In this document: positions 34,106 to 48,795 of the stretch, in pieces
How positions within the stretch are numbered: position 1 is the first letter of the stretch
Layout: every line of letters begins with the position of its first letter
DNA from: Pseudorasbora parva
Taxonomy: Eukaryota; Chordata; Actinopteri; Cypriniformes; Gobionidae
Assembly: GCF_024679245.1 (NCBI RefSeq)
Contig: NC_090173.1
Location: 56,070,306-56,134,305, forward strand
Length of the DNA stretch: 64,000 nt
Direction: 5' to 3'
Program-made: the position numbers and the translations under genes
The notes under the pieces: generated by a model
What the model was told of the DNA's origin: nothing
The model's database searches: none
Seen by the model: the letters and a program-made list of their open reading frames with translations, nothing else

Positions 34106-37100
34106 AAATACTCATGAATCTATTACTATGTATAGAAAGTTCAAGTTCATATGATCCAGGGTCAGAATTTTCATTTTTCAAAAAAAGTCATCCTTCAACT
34201 ACTGATGAAACTACAGAAGGATTCTATTCGTATATAGAAAGTTCAAGTTCAAATAGTCTTAGGCAAAAATAAGTTCAAAAGTTCATCCTTGAACGAGGGA
34301 ATCTCTTAGTATATATAGAAAGTTCAAGTTCAAAGACTCTGGTAAAAAATAAGTTCAAAATTTCACCCTTAAAATACTCATGAATCTATTACTATGTATA
34401 GAAAGGTCAAGTTCACAGAATCCAGGCTCAGAATTTTTTTTTTTTTCCAAAAGTCATGTTTGAACTTCTGAAGAAACATCATAAAAGTCATAAGTCTGTT
34501 TATACATTTAAAGTTCAAACACTCCTTGGCCAAAAAATGCATTCAAAATTTTACACTGGAGCTACTGATGAATCTATTAATATGTATAGAAAGTTCAAGT
34601 TCACAGGATCCAGGGTCCGATTTTTTTTTTTTTTTTTTTTATAGTCATCCTTCAACTACTGATGAAACATGAAACTACAGAAGGATTCTATTCGTATAAA
34701 GAAAGTTCAAGTTCAAAAAGTCTTAGGCAAAAATAAGTTCAAAAGTTCATCCTTGAACCATGGAATCTATTAGTATATATAGAAAGTTCAAGTTCAAAGA
34801 CTCTGGTAAAAATAAATTCAAAACTTAATTTTTGAACTATGTTTGAAACAACAGAAGGAGTCTATTGGTATGCATAGAAAGTTCAAGTTCATAGGATCCA
34901 GGGTCAGAATTTAAATTTTTCTAAAAAAGTCATCCTTCAACTCCTGATGAAACTACAAGTTCAAAAAGTCTTAGGCAAAAATAAGTTTAAAAGTTCATCC
35001 TTGAACTATGGAATCTCTTAGTATATGTAGAAAGTTCAAGTTTAAAGACTCTGGTAAAAAATAAGTTCAAAATTTCACCCTTGAAATAATGATGAATCTA
35101 TTACTATGTATAGAAAGGTCAAGTTCATAGGATCCAGGGTCAGAATTTAAATTTTTCAAAAAAAGTCATCCTTCAACTCCTGATGAAACTACAGAAGGAT
35201 TCTATTCGAATATAGAAAGTTCAAGTTCAAAAAGTCTTAGGCAAAAATAAGTTTACAAGTTCATCCTTGAACTATGGAATCTCTTAGTATATGTAGAAAG
35301 TTCAAGTTTAAAGACTCTGGTAAAAAATAAGTTCAAAATTTCACCCTTGAAATAATGATGAATCTATTACTTTGTATAGAAAGGTCAAGTTCACAGAATC
35401 CAGGCTCAGATTTTTTTTTCAAAATAATCCTTAATCATCCTTGAACTCGTGGCGAAATATTACGAGTCTATTGTTATGCATAGAAAGCTCAAGTTCATAG
35501 ACTCTTTGGAAACAAATAAGTTCAAAGCTCATGCTTGAACTACTGAGGAAACATAAGGAGTCTATTGTATGCATAGAAAGTTCAAGTTCATAGAATGTAG
35601 GGTCAGAATATATTTTTTTTTTTTACAAAAAGTCATCCTTGAACTACTAATGAAACATTAGGAGTCTATTGGCATGCATAGAAAGTTCAAATTCATTTAT
35701 TCCAGGGTCAGAAAAAATAGTTGACAAAGTCATGTTTGAACTTCTGAGGACACACCATAAAGTCATATGTAAAGAAAGTTGAATCTATTTATAGAAAGTT
35801 AAAGTTTATAGACCCTTTGGCAAAAAATAAGTTCAAAAGTTCATCCATGAACTACTGATGAATCTATTACTATGTATAGAAAGTGCAAGTTCATAGGATC
35901 CAGGGTCAGAATTTTAATTTTTCAAAAAAGTCATCCTTCAACTACTGATGAAACTACAGAAGGATTCTATTCGTATATAGAAAGTTCAAGTTCAAATAGT
36001 CTTAGTCAAAAGTAAGTTCATAAGTTCATCCTTGAACGAGGGAATCTATTAATATATATAGAAAGTTCAAGTTCAAAGACTCTGGTAAAAAATAAGTTCA
36101 AAATTTCACCCTTGAAATACTGATGAATCTATTACTATGTATAGAAAGTTCAAGTTCATAGAATCCAGGGTCAGAAATTTTAAAAGAAACTCATCCTTCA
36201 ACTACTGATTAAACTACAGAAGGATTCTATTCGTATAAAGAAAGTTCAAGTTCATATCCTCTTAGGTAAAAATAAGTTCAAAAGTTCATCCTTGAACGAG
36301 GGAATCTATTAATATATATAGAAAGTTCAAGTTCAAAGACTCTGGTAAAAAATAAGTTCAAAATTTCACCCTTGAAATAATGATGAATCTATTACTATGT
36401 ATAGAAAGGTCAAGTTCACAGAATCCAGGCTCAGAATTTTTTTTTCTTCCAAAAGTCATGTTTGAACTTCTGAAGAAACATCATAAAAGTCATAAGTCTG
36501 TTTATACATTTAAAGTTCAAACACTCCTTGGCCAAAAAATGCATTCAAAATTTTACACTGGAGCTACTGATGAATCTATTAATATGTATAGAAAGTTCAA
36601 GTTCACAGGATCCAGGGTCAGAATTTTTTTTTTTTTTTTTTAAAGTCATCCTTCAACTACTGATGAAACTACAGAAGGATTCTATTTGTATATAGAAAGT
36701 TCAAGTTCATAGGATCCAGGGTCAGAATTTTTAAAAGAAACTCATCCTTCAACTACTGATGAAACTACAGAAGGATTCTATTTGTATATAGAAAGTTCAA
36801 GTTCAAAAAGTCTTAGGCAAAAATACGTTTAAAAGTTCATCCTTGAACTATGGAATCTCTTAATATATGTAGAAAGTTCAAGTTCAAAGACTCTGGTAAA
36901 AAATAAGTTCAAAATTTCACCCTTAAAATACTCATGAATCTATTACTATGTATAGAAAGGTCAAGTTCACAGAATCCAGGCTCAGAATTTTTTTTTTTTT
37001 CCAAAAGTCATGTTTGAACTTCTGAAGAAACATCATAAAAGTCATAAGTCTGTTTATACATTTAAAGTTCAAACACTCCTTGGCCAAAAAATGCATTCAA

Positions 37101-40100
37101 AATTTTACACTGGAGCTACTGATGAATCTATTAATATGTATAGAAAGTTCAAGTTCACAGGATCCAGGGTCCGAATTTTTTTTTTTTTTTTTTATAGTCA
37201 TCCTTCAACTACTGATGAAACATGAAACTACAGAAGGATTCTATTCGTATAAAGAAAGTTCAAGTTCAAAAAGTCTTAGGCAAAAATAAGTTCAAAAGTT
37301 CATCCTTGAACCATGGAATCTATTAGTATATATAGAAAGTTCAAGTTCAAAGACTCTGGTAAAAATAAATTCAAAACTTAATTTTTGAACTATGTTTGAA
37401 ACAACAGAAGGAGTCTATTGGTATGCATAGAAAGTTCAAGTTCATAGGATCCAGGGTCAGAATTTAAATTTTTCTAAAAAAGTCATCCTTCAACTCCTGA
37501 TGAAACTACAAGTTCAAAAAGTCTTAGGCAAAAATAAGTTTAAAAGTTCATCCTTGAACTATGGAATCTCTTAGTATATGTAGAAAGTTCAAGTTTAAAG
37601 ACTCTGGTAAAAAATAAGTTAAAAATTTCACCCTTGAAATAATGATGAATCTATTACTATGTATAGAAAGGTCAAGTTCATAGGATCCAGGGTCAGAATT
37701 TAAATTTTTCAAAAAAAGTCATCCTTCAACTCCTGATGAAACTACAGAAGGATTCTATTCGAATATAGAAAGTTCAAGTTCAAAAAGTCTTAGGCAAAAA
37801 TAAGTTTACAAGTTCATCCTTGAACTATGGAATCTCTTAGTATATGTAGAAAGTTCAAGTTTAAAGACTCTGGTAAAAAATAAGTTCAAAATTTCACCCT
37901 TGAAATAATGATGAATCTATTACTTTGTATAGAAAGGTCAAGTTCACAGAATCCAGGCTCAGATTTTTTTTTCAAAATAATCCTTAATCATCCTTGAACT
38001 CGTGGCGAAATATTACGAGTCTATTGTTATGCATAGAAAGCTCAAGTTCATAGACTCTTTGGAAACAAATAAGTTCAAAGCTCATGCTTGAACTACTGAG
38101 GAAACATAAGGAGTCTATTGTATGCATAGAAAGTTCAAGTTCATAGAATGTAGGGTCAGAATATTTTATTTTTTTACAAAAAGTCATCCTTGAACTACTA
38201 ATGAAACATTAGGAGTCTATTGGCATGCATAGAAAGTTCAAATTCATTTATTCCAGGGTCAGAAAAAATAGTTGACAAAGTCATGTTTGAACTTCTGAGG
38301 ACACACCATAAAGTCATATGTAAAGAAAGTTGAATCTATTTATAGAAAGTTAAAGTTTATAGACCCTTTGGCAAAAAATAAGTTCAAAAGTTCATCCATG
38401 AACTACTGATGAATCTATTACTATGTATAGAAAGTGCAAGTTCATAGGATCCAGGGTCAGAATTTTAATTTTTCAAAAAAGTCATCCTTCAACTACTGAT
38501 GAAACTACAGAAGGATTCTATTCGTATATAGAAAGTTCAAGTTCAAATAGTCTTAGTCAAAAGTAAGTTCATAAGTTCATCCTTGAACGAGGGAATCTAT
38601 TAATATATATAGAAAGTTCAAGTTCAAAGACTCTGGTAAAAAATAAGTTCAAAATTTCACCCTTGAAATACTGATGAATCTATTACTATGTATAGAAAGT
38701 TCAAGTTCATAAAATCCAGGGTCAGAAATTTTAAAAGAAACTCATCCTTCAACTACTGATTAAACTACAGAAGGATTCTATTCGTATAAAGAAAGTTCAA
38801 GTTCATATCCTCTTAGGCAAAAATAAGTTCAAAAGTTCATCCTTGAACGAGGGAATCTATTAATATATATAGAAAGTTCAAGTTCAAAGACTCTGGTAAA
38901 AAATAAGTTCAAAATTTCACCCTTGAAATAATGATGAATCTATTACTATGTATAGAAAGGTCAAGTTCACAGAATCCAGGCTCAGAATTTTTTTTTCTTC
39001 CAAAAGTCATGTTTGAACTTCTGAAGAAACATCATAAAAGTCATAAGTCTGTTTATACATTTAAAGTTCAAACACTCCTTGGCCAAAAAATGCATTCAAA
39101 ATTTTACACTGGAGCTACTGATGAATCTATTAATATGTATAGAAAGTTCAAGTTCACAGGATCCAGGGTCAGAATTTTTTTTTTTTTTTTAAAGTCATCC
39201 TTCAACTACTGATGAAACTACAGAAGGATTCTATTTGTATATAGAAAGTTCAAGTTCATAGGATCCAGGGTCAGAATTTTTAAAAGAAACTCATCCTTCA
39301 ACTACTGATGAAACTACAGAAGGATTCTATTTGTATATAGAAAGTTCAAGTTCAAAAAGTCTTAGGCAAAAATACGTTTAAAAGTTCATCCTTGAACTAT
39401 GGAATCTCTTAATATATGTAGAAAGTTCAAGTTTAAAGACTCTGGTAAAAAATAAGTTCAAAATTTCACCCTTGAAATAATGATGAATCTATTACTATGT
39501 ATAGAAAGGTCAAGTTCACAGAATCCAGGCTCAGATTTTTTTTTCAAAATAATCCTTAATCATCCTTGAACTCCTGGCGAAATATTACGAGTTTATTGTT
39601 ATGCATAGAAAGCTCAAGTTCATAGACTCTTTGGAAACAAATAAGTTCAAAGCTCATGCTTGAACTACTGAGGAAACATAAGGAGTCTATTGTATGCATA
39701 GAAAGTTCAAGTTCATAGAATGTAGGGTCAGAATATTTTATTTTTTTACAAAAAGTCATCCTTGAACTACTAATGAAACATTAGGAGTCTATTGGCATGC
39801 ATAGAAAGTTCAAGTTCATTTATTCCAGGGTCAGAAAAAATAGTTGACAAAGTCATGTTTGAACTTCTGAGGAAGCACCATAAAGTCATATGTAAAGAAA
39901 GTTGAATCTATGTATAGAAAGTTAAAGTTTATAGACTCTTTGGCAAAAAATAAGTTCAAAAGTTCATCCTTGAACTACTGATGAATCTATTACTATGTAT
40001 AGAAAGTTCAAGTTCATAGGATCCAGGGTCAGAATTTTTAAAAGAAACTCATCCTTCAACTACTGATTAAACTACAGAAGGATTCTATTCGTATATAAAA

Positions 40101-40958
40101 AGTTCAAGTTCAAATAGTCTCAGGCAAAAATAAGTTCAAAAGTTCATCCTTGAACGAGGGAATCTATTAATATACATAGAAAGTTCAAGTTCAAAGACTC
40201 TGGTAAAAAATAAGTTCAAAATTTCACCCTTGAAATAATGTTGAATCTATTACTATGTATAGAAAGGTCAAGTTCACAGAATCCAGGCTCAGAATTTTTT
40301 TTTTTCCAAAAGTCATGTTTGAACTTCTGAAGAAACATCATAAAAGTCATAAGTCTGTTTATACATTTAAAGTTCAAACACTCCTTGGCCAAAAAATGCA
40401 TTCAAAATTTTACACTGAAGCTACTGATGAATCTATTAATATGTATAGAAAGTTCAAGTTCACAGGATCCAGGGTCAGAATTTTTTTTTTTTTTTAAAGT
40501 CATCCTTCAACTACTGATGAAACTACAGAAGGATTCTATTTGTATATAGAAAGTTCAAGTTCATAGGATCCAGGGTCAGAATTCTTAAAAGAAACTCATC
40601 CTTCAACTACTGATGAAACTACAGAAGGATTCTATTCGTATAAAGAAAGTTCAAGTTCAAAAAGTCTTAGGCAAAAATAAGTTCAAAAGTTCATCCTTGA
40701 ACTTTGGAATCTATTAGTATATATAGAAAGTTCAAGTTCAAAGACTCTGGTAAAAATAAATTCAAAACTTCATTCTTGAACTACATATGAAACAACAGAA
40801 AGAGTCTATTTGTATGCATAGAAAGGTCAAGTTCACAGAATCCAGGCTCAGATTTCTTTTTTTTTTCCAAAAGAAATGTTTGATCTTCTGAAGAAATACC
40901 ATAAAGTCATAAGTGAGTTTATACATTTAAAGATCAAACACTCCTTGGCCAAAAAATG
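34106..40958. repeat. Satellite array segment B (~2.55-kb higher-order repeat)
   Basis: Same monomers as segment A. Matching landmarks recur 2551-2554 bp apart (34456/37010, 36380/38931 and a block near 35433/37984), giving two long tandem copies and part of a third. Some monomers contain T-runs of 15-20 bp just before AGTCATCC, whose length differs between otherwise identical copies. The segment ends where a hAT element enters at AAAAAATG. Confidence 0.95.
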
Positions 40959-42265
40959 TAGGGATGCACGATATTGGATTTTTGCCGATATCCGATATGC
41001 CGATATTTTTCAGCTCATTTTGGCCGATGCCGATACCGATGCCGATATATGTTTATTTTTTTCCTTTGTTTGGAAACAACACCATTTTGAGCAAAAACTC
41101 AAGCAAAAAATGAAAAAAAAAATTTCATTCTGGTTTCAGATTTCTGAGGTATCCTTCTTGTTGAAGATAAATAAATGTTAATAAAGTTCTTTTTATGATA
41201 AGAGTATATTAAAAGCTCTGAAAATAACAATAATAAAGTCAGTAATTTTTCACCCCAGATGCAGCTGTAACCTAAATATTGTATTTTTGGATTTAACGTT
41301 TGTGCACATGAAGTGGGGGTGGCATGACATCCATTGATGCTGTCTTTTAATTCTACAATTATTGTAGAGCTCCTTTGATTATTTTTCATCATCCATTTCG
41401 TAAAATTTTATTACAGATTAATACACTGTATATAAAAGTATTTAATTTACAAGTGTCATGCTTGTGATTTATGACATCATTACTGATTTGTTTATTCAGA
41501 ACAAGAAGTAACTTCAGTTTATTTGTGTATTCTACTTTTCATTGTATTAGTGTAACAACAGCGCACCCACTACATGTATAAATATATAGCGGCCTAGCGG
41601 GAGGGCACTAGGACCTGGAGGAGCTTCTGCTGCTATGGAGGCTGCCGCACTCGCTAGAGAGTGGGACTGGGGAGACGCGATTGGGCTTGCTTGTGATTTA
41701 TGACATCATTACTGATTTGTTTATTCAGAACAAGAAGTAACTTCAATTTATTTGTGTATTCTACTTTTCATTGTATTAGTGTAACAACAGCGCACCCAAT
41801 ACATGTATAAATATATAGCGGTCTAGCGGGAGGGCACTAGGACCTGGAGGAGCTTCTGCTGCTATGGAGGCTGCCGCACGTGCTAGAGAGTGGGACTGGG
41901 GAGACGCGATTGGGCTTGTTTTGGGCTAGTTTTGTTGTGAAAACGTGGCAAATCTGCTGCTGACGGTCACGTCCTTCTGTACGTGCATTCAGAAATTCAA
42001 GGCAGCATTTAAAAACAGTCAATATAAATCACTGTACATGCAATGTATTTTCTTGTTTTCACTTGAAGAATGACTGCAGTGCTGACATGGTCTTATCGCT
42101 GTAGCACTCCTTGCACACGTGAGTTATTGCAGGCACATATCAACACGTTATCATATCGGCAAGGCATATCGGCATAATGTTTTCATATCGACCGATGCCG
42201 ATTTTTATATTTTAAGCGTTTATCGGCCGATTCCGATGTCGTGCCGATAATATCGTGCATCCCTA
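40959..42265. mobile_element. Non-autonomous hAT element with CCGATAT-rich ends, inserted in satellite
   Basis: Ends TAGGGATGCACGATAT and ATATCGTGCATCCCTA are inverted; the 8-bp duplication AAAAAATG lies at 40951-40958 and 42266-42273. Subterminal regions on both sides hold many GCCGATA/TATCGGC motifs, likely transposase-binding repeats. The interior has a 229-bp tandem duplication (41461-41689 and 41690-~41918). No transposase frame is recognised. Confidence 0.9.
41461..41918. repeat. 229-bp tandem duplication inside the hAT element
   Basis: CTTGTGATTTATGACATCAT begins at 41461 and again at 41690. Both copies continue through GTATAAATATATAGCGG (TATA-like) and GGAGGCTGCCGCAC to GGGAGACGCGATTGGGC. 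The copies differ at a few positions only, so the duplication is young. Confidence 0.9.
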
Positions 42266-42273
42266 AAAAAATG

Positions 42274-45200
42274 TATTCAAAATTTCACACTTGAACCACT
42301 GATGAATATATTACTATGTATAGAAAGTTCAAGTTCACAGGAACCAGGGTCAGAATTTAAATTTTTCAAAAAAAAGTCATCCTTCAACTACTGATGAAAC
42401 TACAGAAGGATTCTATTCGTATATAAAAAGTTCAAGTTCAAATAGTCTTAGGCAAAAATAAGTTTAAAAGTTCATCCTTGAACTATGGAATCTCTTAGTG
42501 TATATATAGAAAGTTCAAGTTCAAAGACTCTGGTAAAAAATAAGTTAAAAATTTCACCCTTAAAATACTCATAAATCTATTAGTATGTATAGAAAGTTCA
42601 AGTTCATAGGATCCAGGGTCAGAATTTTAATTTTACAAAAAAAAGTCATCCTTCAACTACTGATGAAACTACAGAAGGATTCTATTCGTATATAGAAAGT
42701 TCAAGTTCAAATAGTCTCAGGCAAAAATAAGTTCAAAAGTTCATCCTTGAACGAGGGAATCTATTAATATATATAGAAAGTTCAAGTTCAAAAACTCTGG
42801 TAAAAAATAAGTTCAAAATTTCACCCTTGAAATAATGTTGAATATATTATTATGTATAGAAAGGTCAAGTTCACAGAATCCAGGCTCAGAATTTTTTTTT
42901 TTCCAAAAGTCATGTTTGAACTTCTGAAGAAACATCATAAAAGTCATAAGTCTGTTTATACATTTAAAGTTCAAACACTCCTTGGCCAAAAAATGCATTC
43001 AAAATTTTACACTGGAGCTACTGATGAATCTATTAATATGTATAGAAAGTTCAAGTTCACAGGATCCAGGGTCAGAATTATTTTTTTTTTTTAAGTCATC
43101 CTTCAACTACTGATGAAACTACAGAAGGATTCTATTCGTATAAAGAAAGTTCAAGTTCAAAAAGTCTTAGGCAAAAATAAGTTCAAAAGTTCATCCTTGA
43201 ACTTTGGAATCTATTAGTATATATAGAAAGTTCAAGTTCAAAGACTCTGGTAAAAATAAATTCAAAACTTAATTTTTGAACTACGTTTGAAACAACAGAA
43301 GGAGTCTATTGGTATGCATAGAAAGATCAAGTTCATAGGATCCAGGGTCAGAATTTAAATTTTTCAAAAAAAGTCATCCTTCAACTCCTGATGAAACTAC
43401 AAGTTCAAAAAGTCTTAGGCAAAAATAAGTTTAAAAGTTCATCCTTGAACTATGGAATCTCTTAGTATATGTAGAAAGTTCAAGTTTAAAGACTCTGGTA
43501 AAAAATAAGTTCAAAATTTCACCCTTGAAATAATGATGAATCTATTACTATGTATAGAAAGGTCAAGTTCACAGAATCCAGGCTCAGATTTTTTTTTTCA
43601 AAATAATCCTTAATCATCCTTGAACTCCTGGCAAAATATTACGAGTCTATTGTTATGCATAGAAAGCTCAAGTTCATAGACTCTTTGGAAACAAATAAGT
43701 TCAAAGCTCATGCTTGAACTACTGAGGAAACATAAGGAGTCTATTGTATGCATAGAAAGTTCAAGTTCATAGAATGTAGGGTCAGAATATTTTATTTTTT
43801 TACAAAAAGTCATCCTTGAACTACTAATGAAACATTAGGAGTCTATTGGCATGCATAGAAAGTTCAAGTTCATTTATTCCAGGGTCAGAAAAAATAGTTG
43901 ACAAAGTCATGTTTGAACTTCTGAGGAAACACCATAAAGTCATATGTAAAGAAAGTTGAATCTATGTATAGAAAGTTAAAGTTTATAGACTCTTTGGTAA
44001 AAAATAAGTTCAAAAGTTCATCCTTGAACTACTGATGAATCTATTACTATGTATAGAAAGTTCAAGTTCATAGGATTCAGGGTCAGAATTTTTAAAAGAA
44101 ACTCATCCTTCAACTACTGATGAAACTACAGAAGGATTCTATTCGTATATAGAAAGTTCAAAATCAAATAGTCTCAGGCAAAAATAAGTTCAAAAGTTCA
44201 TCCTTGAACGAGGGAATCTATTAATATATATAGAAAGTTCAAGTTCAAAGACTATGGTAAAAAATAAGTTCAAAATTTCACCCTTGAAATAATGTTGAAT
44301 CTATTACTATGTATAGAAAGGTCAAGTTCACAGAATCCAGGCTCAGAATTTTTTTTTTTCCAAAAGTCATGTTTGAACTTCTGAAGAAACATCATAAAAG
44401 TCATAAGTCTGTTTATACATTTAAAGTTCAAACACTCCTTGGCCAAAAAATGCATTCAAAATTTTACACTGGAGCTACTGATGAATCTATTAATATGTAT
44501 AGAAAGTTCAAGTTCATAGGATCCAGGGTCAGAATTTTTAAAAGAAACTCATCCTTCAACTACTGATGAAACTACAGAAGGATTCTATTCGTATAAAGAA
44601 AGTTCAAGTTCAAAAAGTCTTAGGCAAAAATAAGTTCAAAAGTTCATCCTTGAACTTTGGAATCTATTAATATATATAGAAAGTTCAAGTTCAAAGACTC
44701 TGGTAAAAATAAATTCAAAACTTCATTCTTGAACTACATATGAAACAACAGAAAGAGTCTATTGGTATGCATAGAAAGGTCAAGTTCACAGAATCCAGGC
44801 TCAGATTTCTTTTTTTTTTCCAAAAGAAATGTTTGATCTTCTGAAGAAATACCATAAAGTCATAAGTGAGTTTATACATTTAAAGATCAAACACTCCTTG
44901 GCCAAAAAATGTATTCAAAATTTCACACTTGAACTACTGATGAATATATTACTATGTATAGAAAGTTCATGTTCACAGGAACCAGGGTCAGAATTTAAAT
45001 TTTTCAAAAAAAAGTCATCCTTCAACTACTGATGAAACTACAGAAGGATTCTATTTGTATATAAAAAGTTCAAGTTCAAATAGTCTTAGGCAAAAATAAG
45101 TTTAAAAGTTCATCCTTGAACTATGGAATCTCTTAGTATATATAGAAAGTTCAAGTTCAAAGACTCTGGTAAAAAATAAGTTCAAAATTTCACCCTTAAA

Positions 45201-48200
45201 ATACTCATGAATCTATTACTATGTATAGAAAGTTCAAGTTCATAGGATCCAGGGTCAGAATTTTAATTTTACAAAAAAAGTCATCCTTCAACTACTGATG
45301 AAACTACAGAAGGATTCTATTCGTATATAGAAAGTTCAAGTTCAAATAGTCTCAGGCAAAAATAAGTTCAAAAGTTCACCCTTGAACGAGGGAATCTATT
45401 AATATATATAGAAAGTTCAAGTTCAAAGGCTCTGGTAAAAAATAAGTTCAAAATTTCAACCTTGAAATAATGTTGAATCTCTTACTATGTATAGAAAGGT
45501 CAAGTTCACAGAATCCAGGCTCAGAATTTTTTTTTTCCAAAAGTCATGTTTGAACTTCTGAAGAAACATCATAAAAGTCATAAGTCTGTTTATACATTTA
45601 AAGTTCAAACACTCCTTGGCCAAAAAATGCTTTTAAAATTTTACACTGGAGCTACTGATGAATCTATTAATATGTATAGAAAGTTCAAGTTCACAGGATC
45701 CAGGGTCAGAATTTTTTTTTTTTTTTTAAAGTCATCCTTCAACTACTGATGAAACTACAGAAGGATTCTATTCGTATAAAGAAAGTTCAAGTTCAAAAAG
45801 TCTTAGGCAAAAATAAGTTCAAAAGTTCATCCTTGAACTTTGGAATCTATTAGTATATATAGAAAGTTCAAGTTCAAAGACTCTGGTAAAAATAAATTCA
45901 AAACTTCATTCTTGAACTACATATGAAACAACAGAAAGAGTCTATTGGTATGCATAGAAAGGTCAAGTTCACAGAATCCAGGCTCAGATTTCTTTTTTTT
46001 TTCCAAAAGAAATGTTTGATCTTCTGAAGAAATACCATAAAGTCATAAGTGAGTTTATACATTTAAAGATCAAACACTCCTTGGCCAAAAAATGTATTCA
46101 AAATTTCACACTTGAACTACTGATGAATATATTACTATGTATAGAAAGTTCAAGTTCACAGGAACCAGGGTCAGAATTTAAATTTTTCAAAAAAAGTCAT
46201 CCTTCAACTACTGATGAAACTACAAAAGGATTCTATTCGTATATAAAAAGTTCAAGTTCAAATAGTCTTAGGCAAAAATAAGTTTAAAAGTTCATCCTTG
46301 AACTATGGAATCTCTTAGTATATATAGAAAGTTCAAGTTCAAAGACTCTGGTAAAAAATAAGTTCAAAATTTCACCCTTAAAATACTCATGAATCTATTA
46401 CTATGTATAGAAAGGTCAAGTTCACAGAATCCAGGCTCAGATTTCTTTTTTTTTTCCAAAAGAAATGTTTGATCTTCTGAAGAAATACCATAAAGTCATA
46501 AGTGAGTTTATACATTTAAAGATCAAACACTCCTTGGCCAAAAAATGTATTCAAAATTTCACACTTGAACTACTGATGAATATATTACTATGTATAGAAA
46601 GTTCATGTTCACAGGAACCAGGGTCAGAATTTAAATTTTTCAAAAAAAAGTCATCCTTCAACTACTGATGAAACTACAGAAGGATTCTATTCGTATATAA
46701 AAAGTTCAAGTTCAAATAGTCTTAGGCAAAAATAAGTTTAAAAGTTCATCCTTGAACTATGGAATCTCTTAGTATATATAGAAAGTTCAAGTTCAAAGAC
46801 TCTGGTAAAAAATAAGTTCAAAATTTCACCCTTAAAATACTCATGAATCTATTACTATGTATAGAAAGTTCAAGTTCATAGGATCCAGGGTCAGAATTTT
46901 AATTTTACAAAAAAAGTCATCCTTCAACTACTGATGAAACTACAGAAGGATTCTATTCGTATATAGAAAGTTCAAGTTCAAATAGTCTCAGGCAAAAATA
47001 AGTTCAAAAGTTCACCCTTGAACGAGGGAATCTATTAATATATATAGAAAGTTCAAGTTCAAAGGCTCTGGTAAAAAATAAGTTCAAAATTTCAACCTTG
47101 AAATAATGTTGAATCTCTTACTATGTATAGAAAGGTCAAGTTCACAGAATCCAGGCTCAGAATTTTTTTTTTCCAAAAGTCATGTTTGAACTTCTGAAGA
47201 AACATCATAAAAGTCATAAGTCTGTTTATACATTTAAAGTTCAAACACTCCTTGGCCAAAAAATGCTTTTAAAATTTTACACTGGAGCTACTGATGAATC
47301 TATTAATATGTATAGAAAGTTCAAGTTCACAGGATCCAGGGTCAGATTTTTTTTTTTTTTTTTAAAGTCATCCTTCAACTACTGATGAAACTACAGAAGG
47401 ATTCTATTCGTATAAAGAAAGTTCAAGTTCAAAAAGTCTTAGGCAAAAATAAGTTCAAAAGTTCATCCTTGAACTTTGGAATCTATTAGTATATATAGAA
47501 AGTTCAAGTTCAAAGACTCTGGTAAAAATAAATTCAAAACTTCATTCTTGAACTACATATGAAACAACAGAAAGAGTCTATTGGTATGCATAGAAAGGTC
47601 AAGTTCACAGAATCCAGGCTCAGATTTCTTTTTTTTTTCCAAAAGAAATGTTTGATCTTCTGAAGAAATACCATAAAGTCATAAGTGAGTTTATACATTT
47701 AAAGATCAAACACTCCTTGGCCAAAAAATGTATTCAAAATTTCACACTTGAACTACTGATGAATATATTACTATGTATAGAAAGTTCAAGTTCACAGGAA
47801 CCAGGGTCAGAATTTAAATTTTTCAAAAAAAGTCATCCTTCAACTACTGATGAAACTACAAAAGGATTCTATTCGTATATAAAAAGTTCAAGTTCAAATA
47901 GTCTTAGGCAAAAATAAGTTTAAAAGTTCATCCTTGAACTATGGAATCTCTTAGTATATATAGAAAGTTCAAGTTCAAAGACTCTGGTAAAAAATAAGTT
48001 CAAAATTTCACCCTTAAAATACTCATGAATCTATTACTATGTATAGAAAGGTCAAGTTCACAGTATCCAGGCTCAGATTTTTTTTTCTACAAAAGTCATG
48101 ATTAAACTTCTGAAGAAACACCATAAAAGTCATAAGTCTGTTTGTACATTTAAAGTTCAAACAGTCCTTGGCCAAAAAATGCATTCAAAATTTTACACTG

Positions 48201-48795
48201 GAGCTACTGATGAATCTATTAATATGTATAGAAAGTTCAAGTTCACAGGATCCTCTGTCAGAATTTTTTTTTTTTCAAAAAAAGTCATCCTTCAACTACT
48301 GATGAAACTACAGAAGGATTCTATTTGTATATAGAAAGTTCAAGTTCATAGGATCCAGGGTCAGAATTTTTAAAAGAATATCATGCTTTAACTACTGGTG
48401 AAACTACAGAAGGATTCTATTCGTATAAAGAAAGTTCAAGTTCAAGAAGTCTTAGGCAAAAATTAGTTCAAAAGTTCATCCTTGAACTACTGATGAATCT
48501 ATTTCTATGTATAGAAAGTTCAAGTTCACAGGATCCAGGGTCAGAATTTTCATTTTTCAACAAAAGTCATCCTTCAACTACTGATGAAACTACAGAAGGA
48601 TTCTATTCGTATATAGAAAGTTCAAGTTCAAATAGTCTTAGGCAAAAATAAGTTCAAAAGTTCATCCTTGAACGAGGGAATCTATTAGTATATAATGAAA
48701 GTTCAAGTTCAAACAATCTGGTAAAAATAAATTCAAAACTTAATTCTTGAACTACGTATGAAACAACAGAAGGAGTCTATTGGTATGCATAGAAA
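42274..48795. repeat. Satellite array segment C (1,636-bp exact-period duplication)
   Basis: Same monomer family. Three independent landmarks recur exactly 1636 bp apart (44829/46465, 45546/47182, 46012/47648), marking two near-identical tandem copies covering about 44.8-48.1 kb. A 1457-bp spacing (42852/44309) precedes it. The segment stops at the first DIRS element. Confidence 0.95.
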
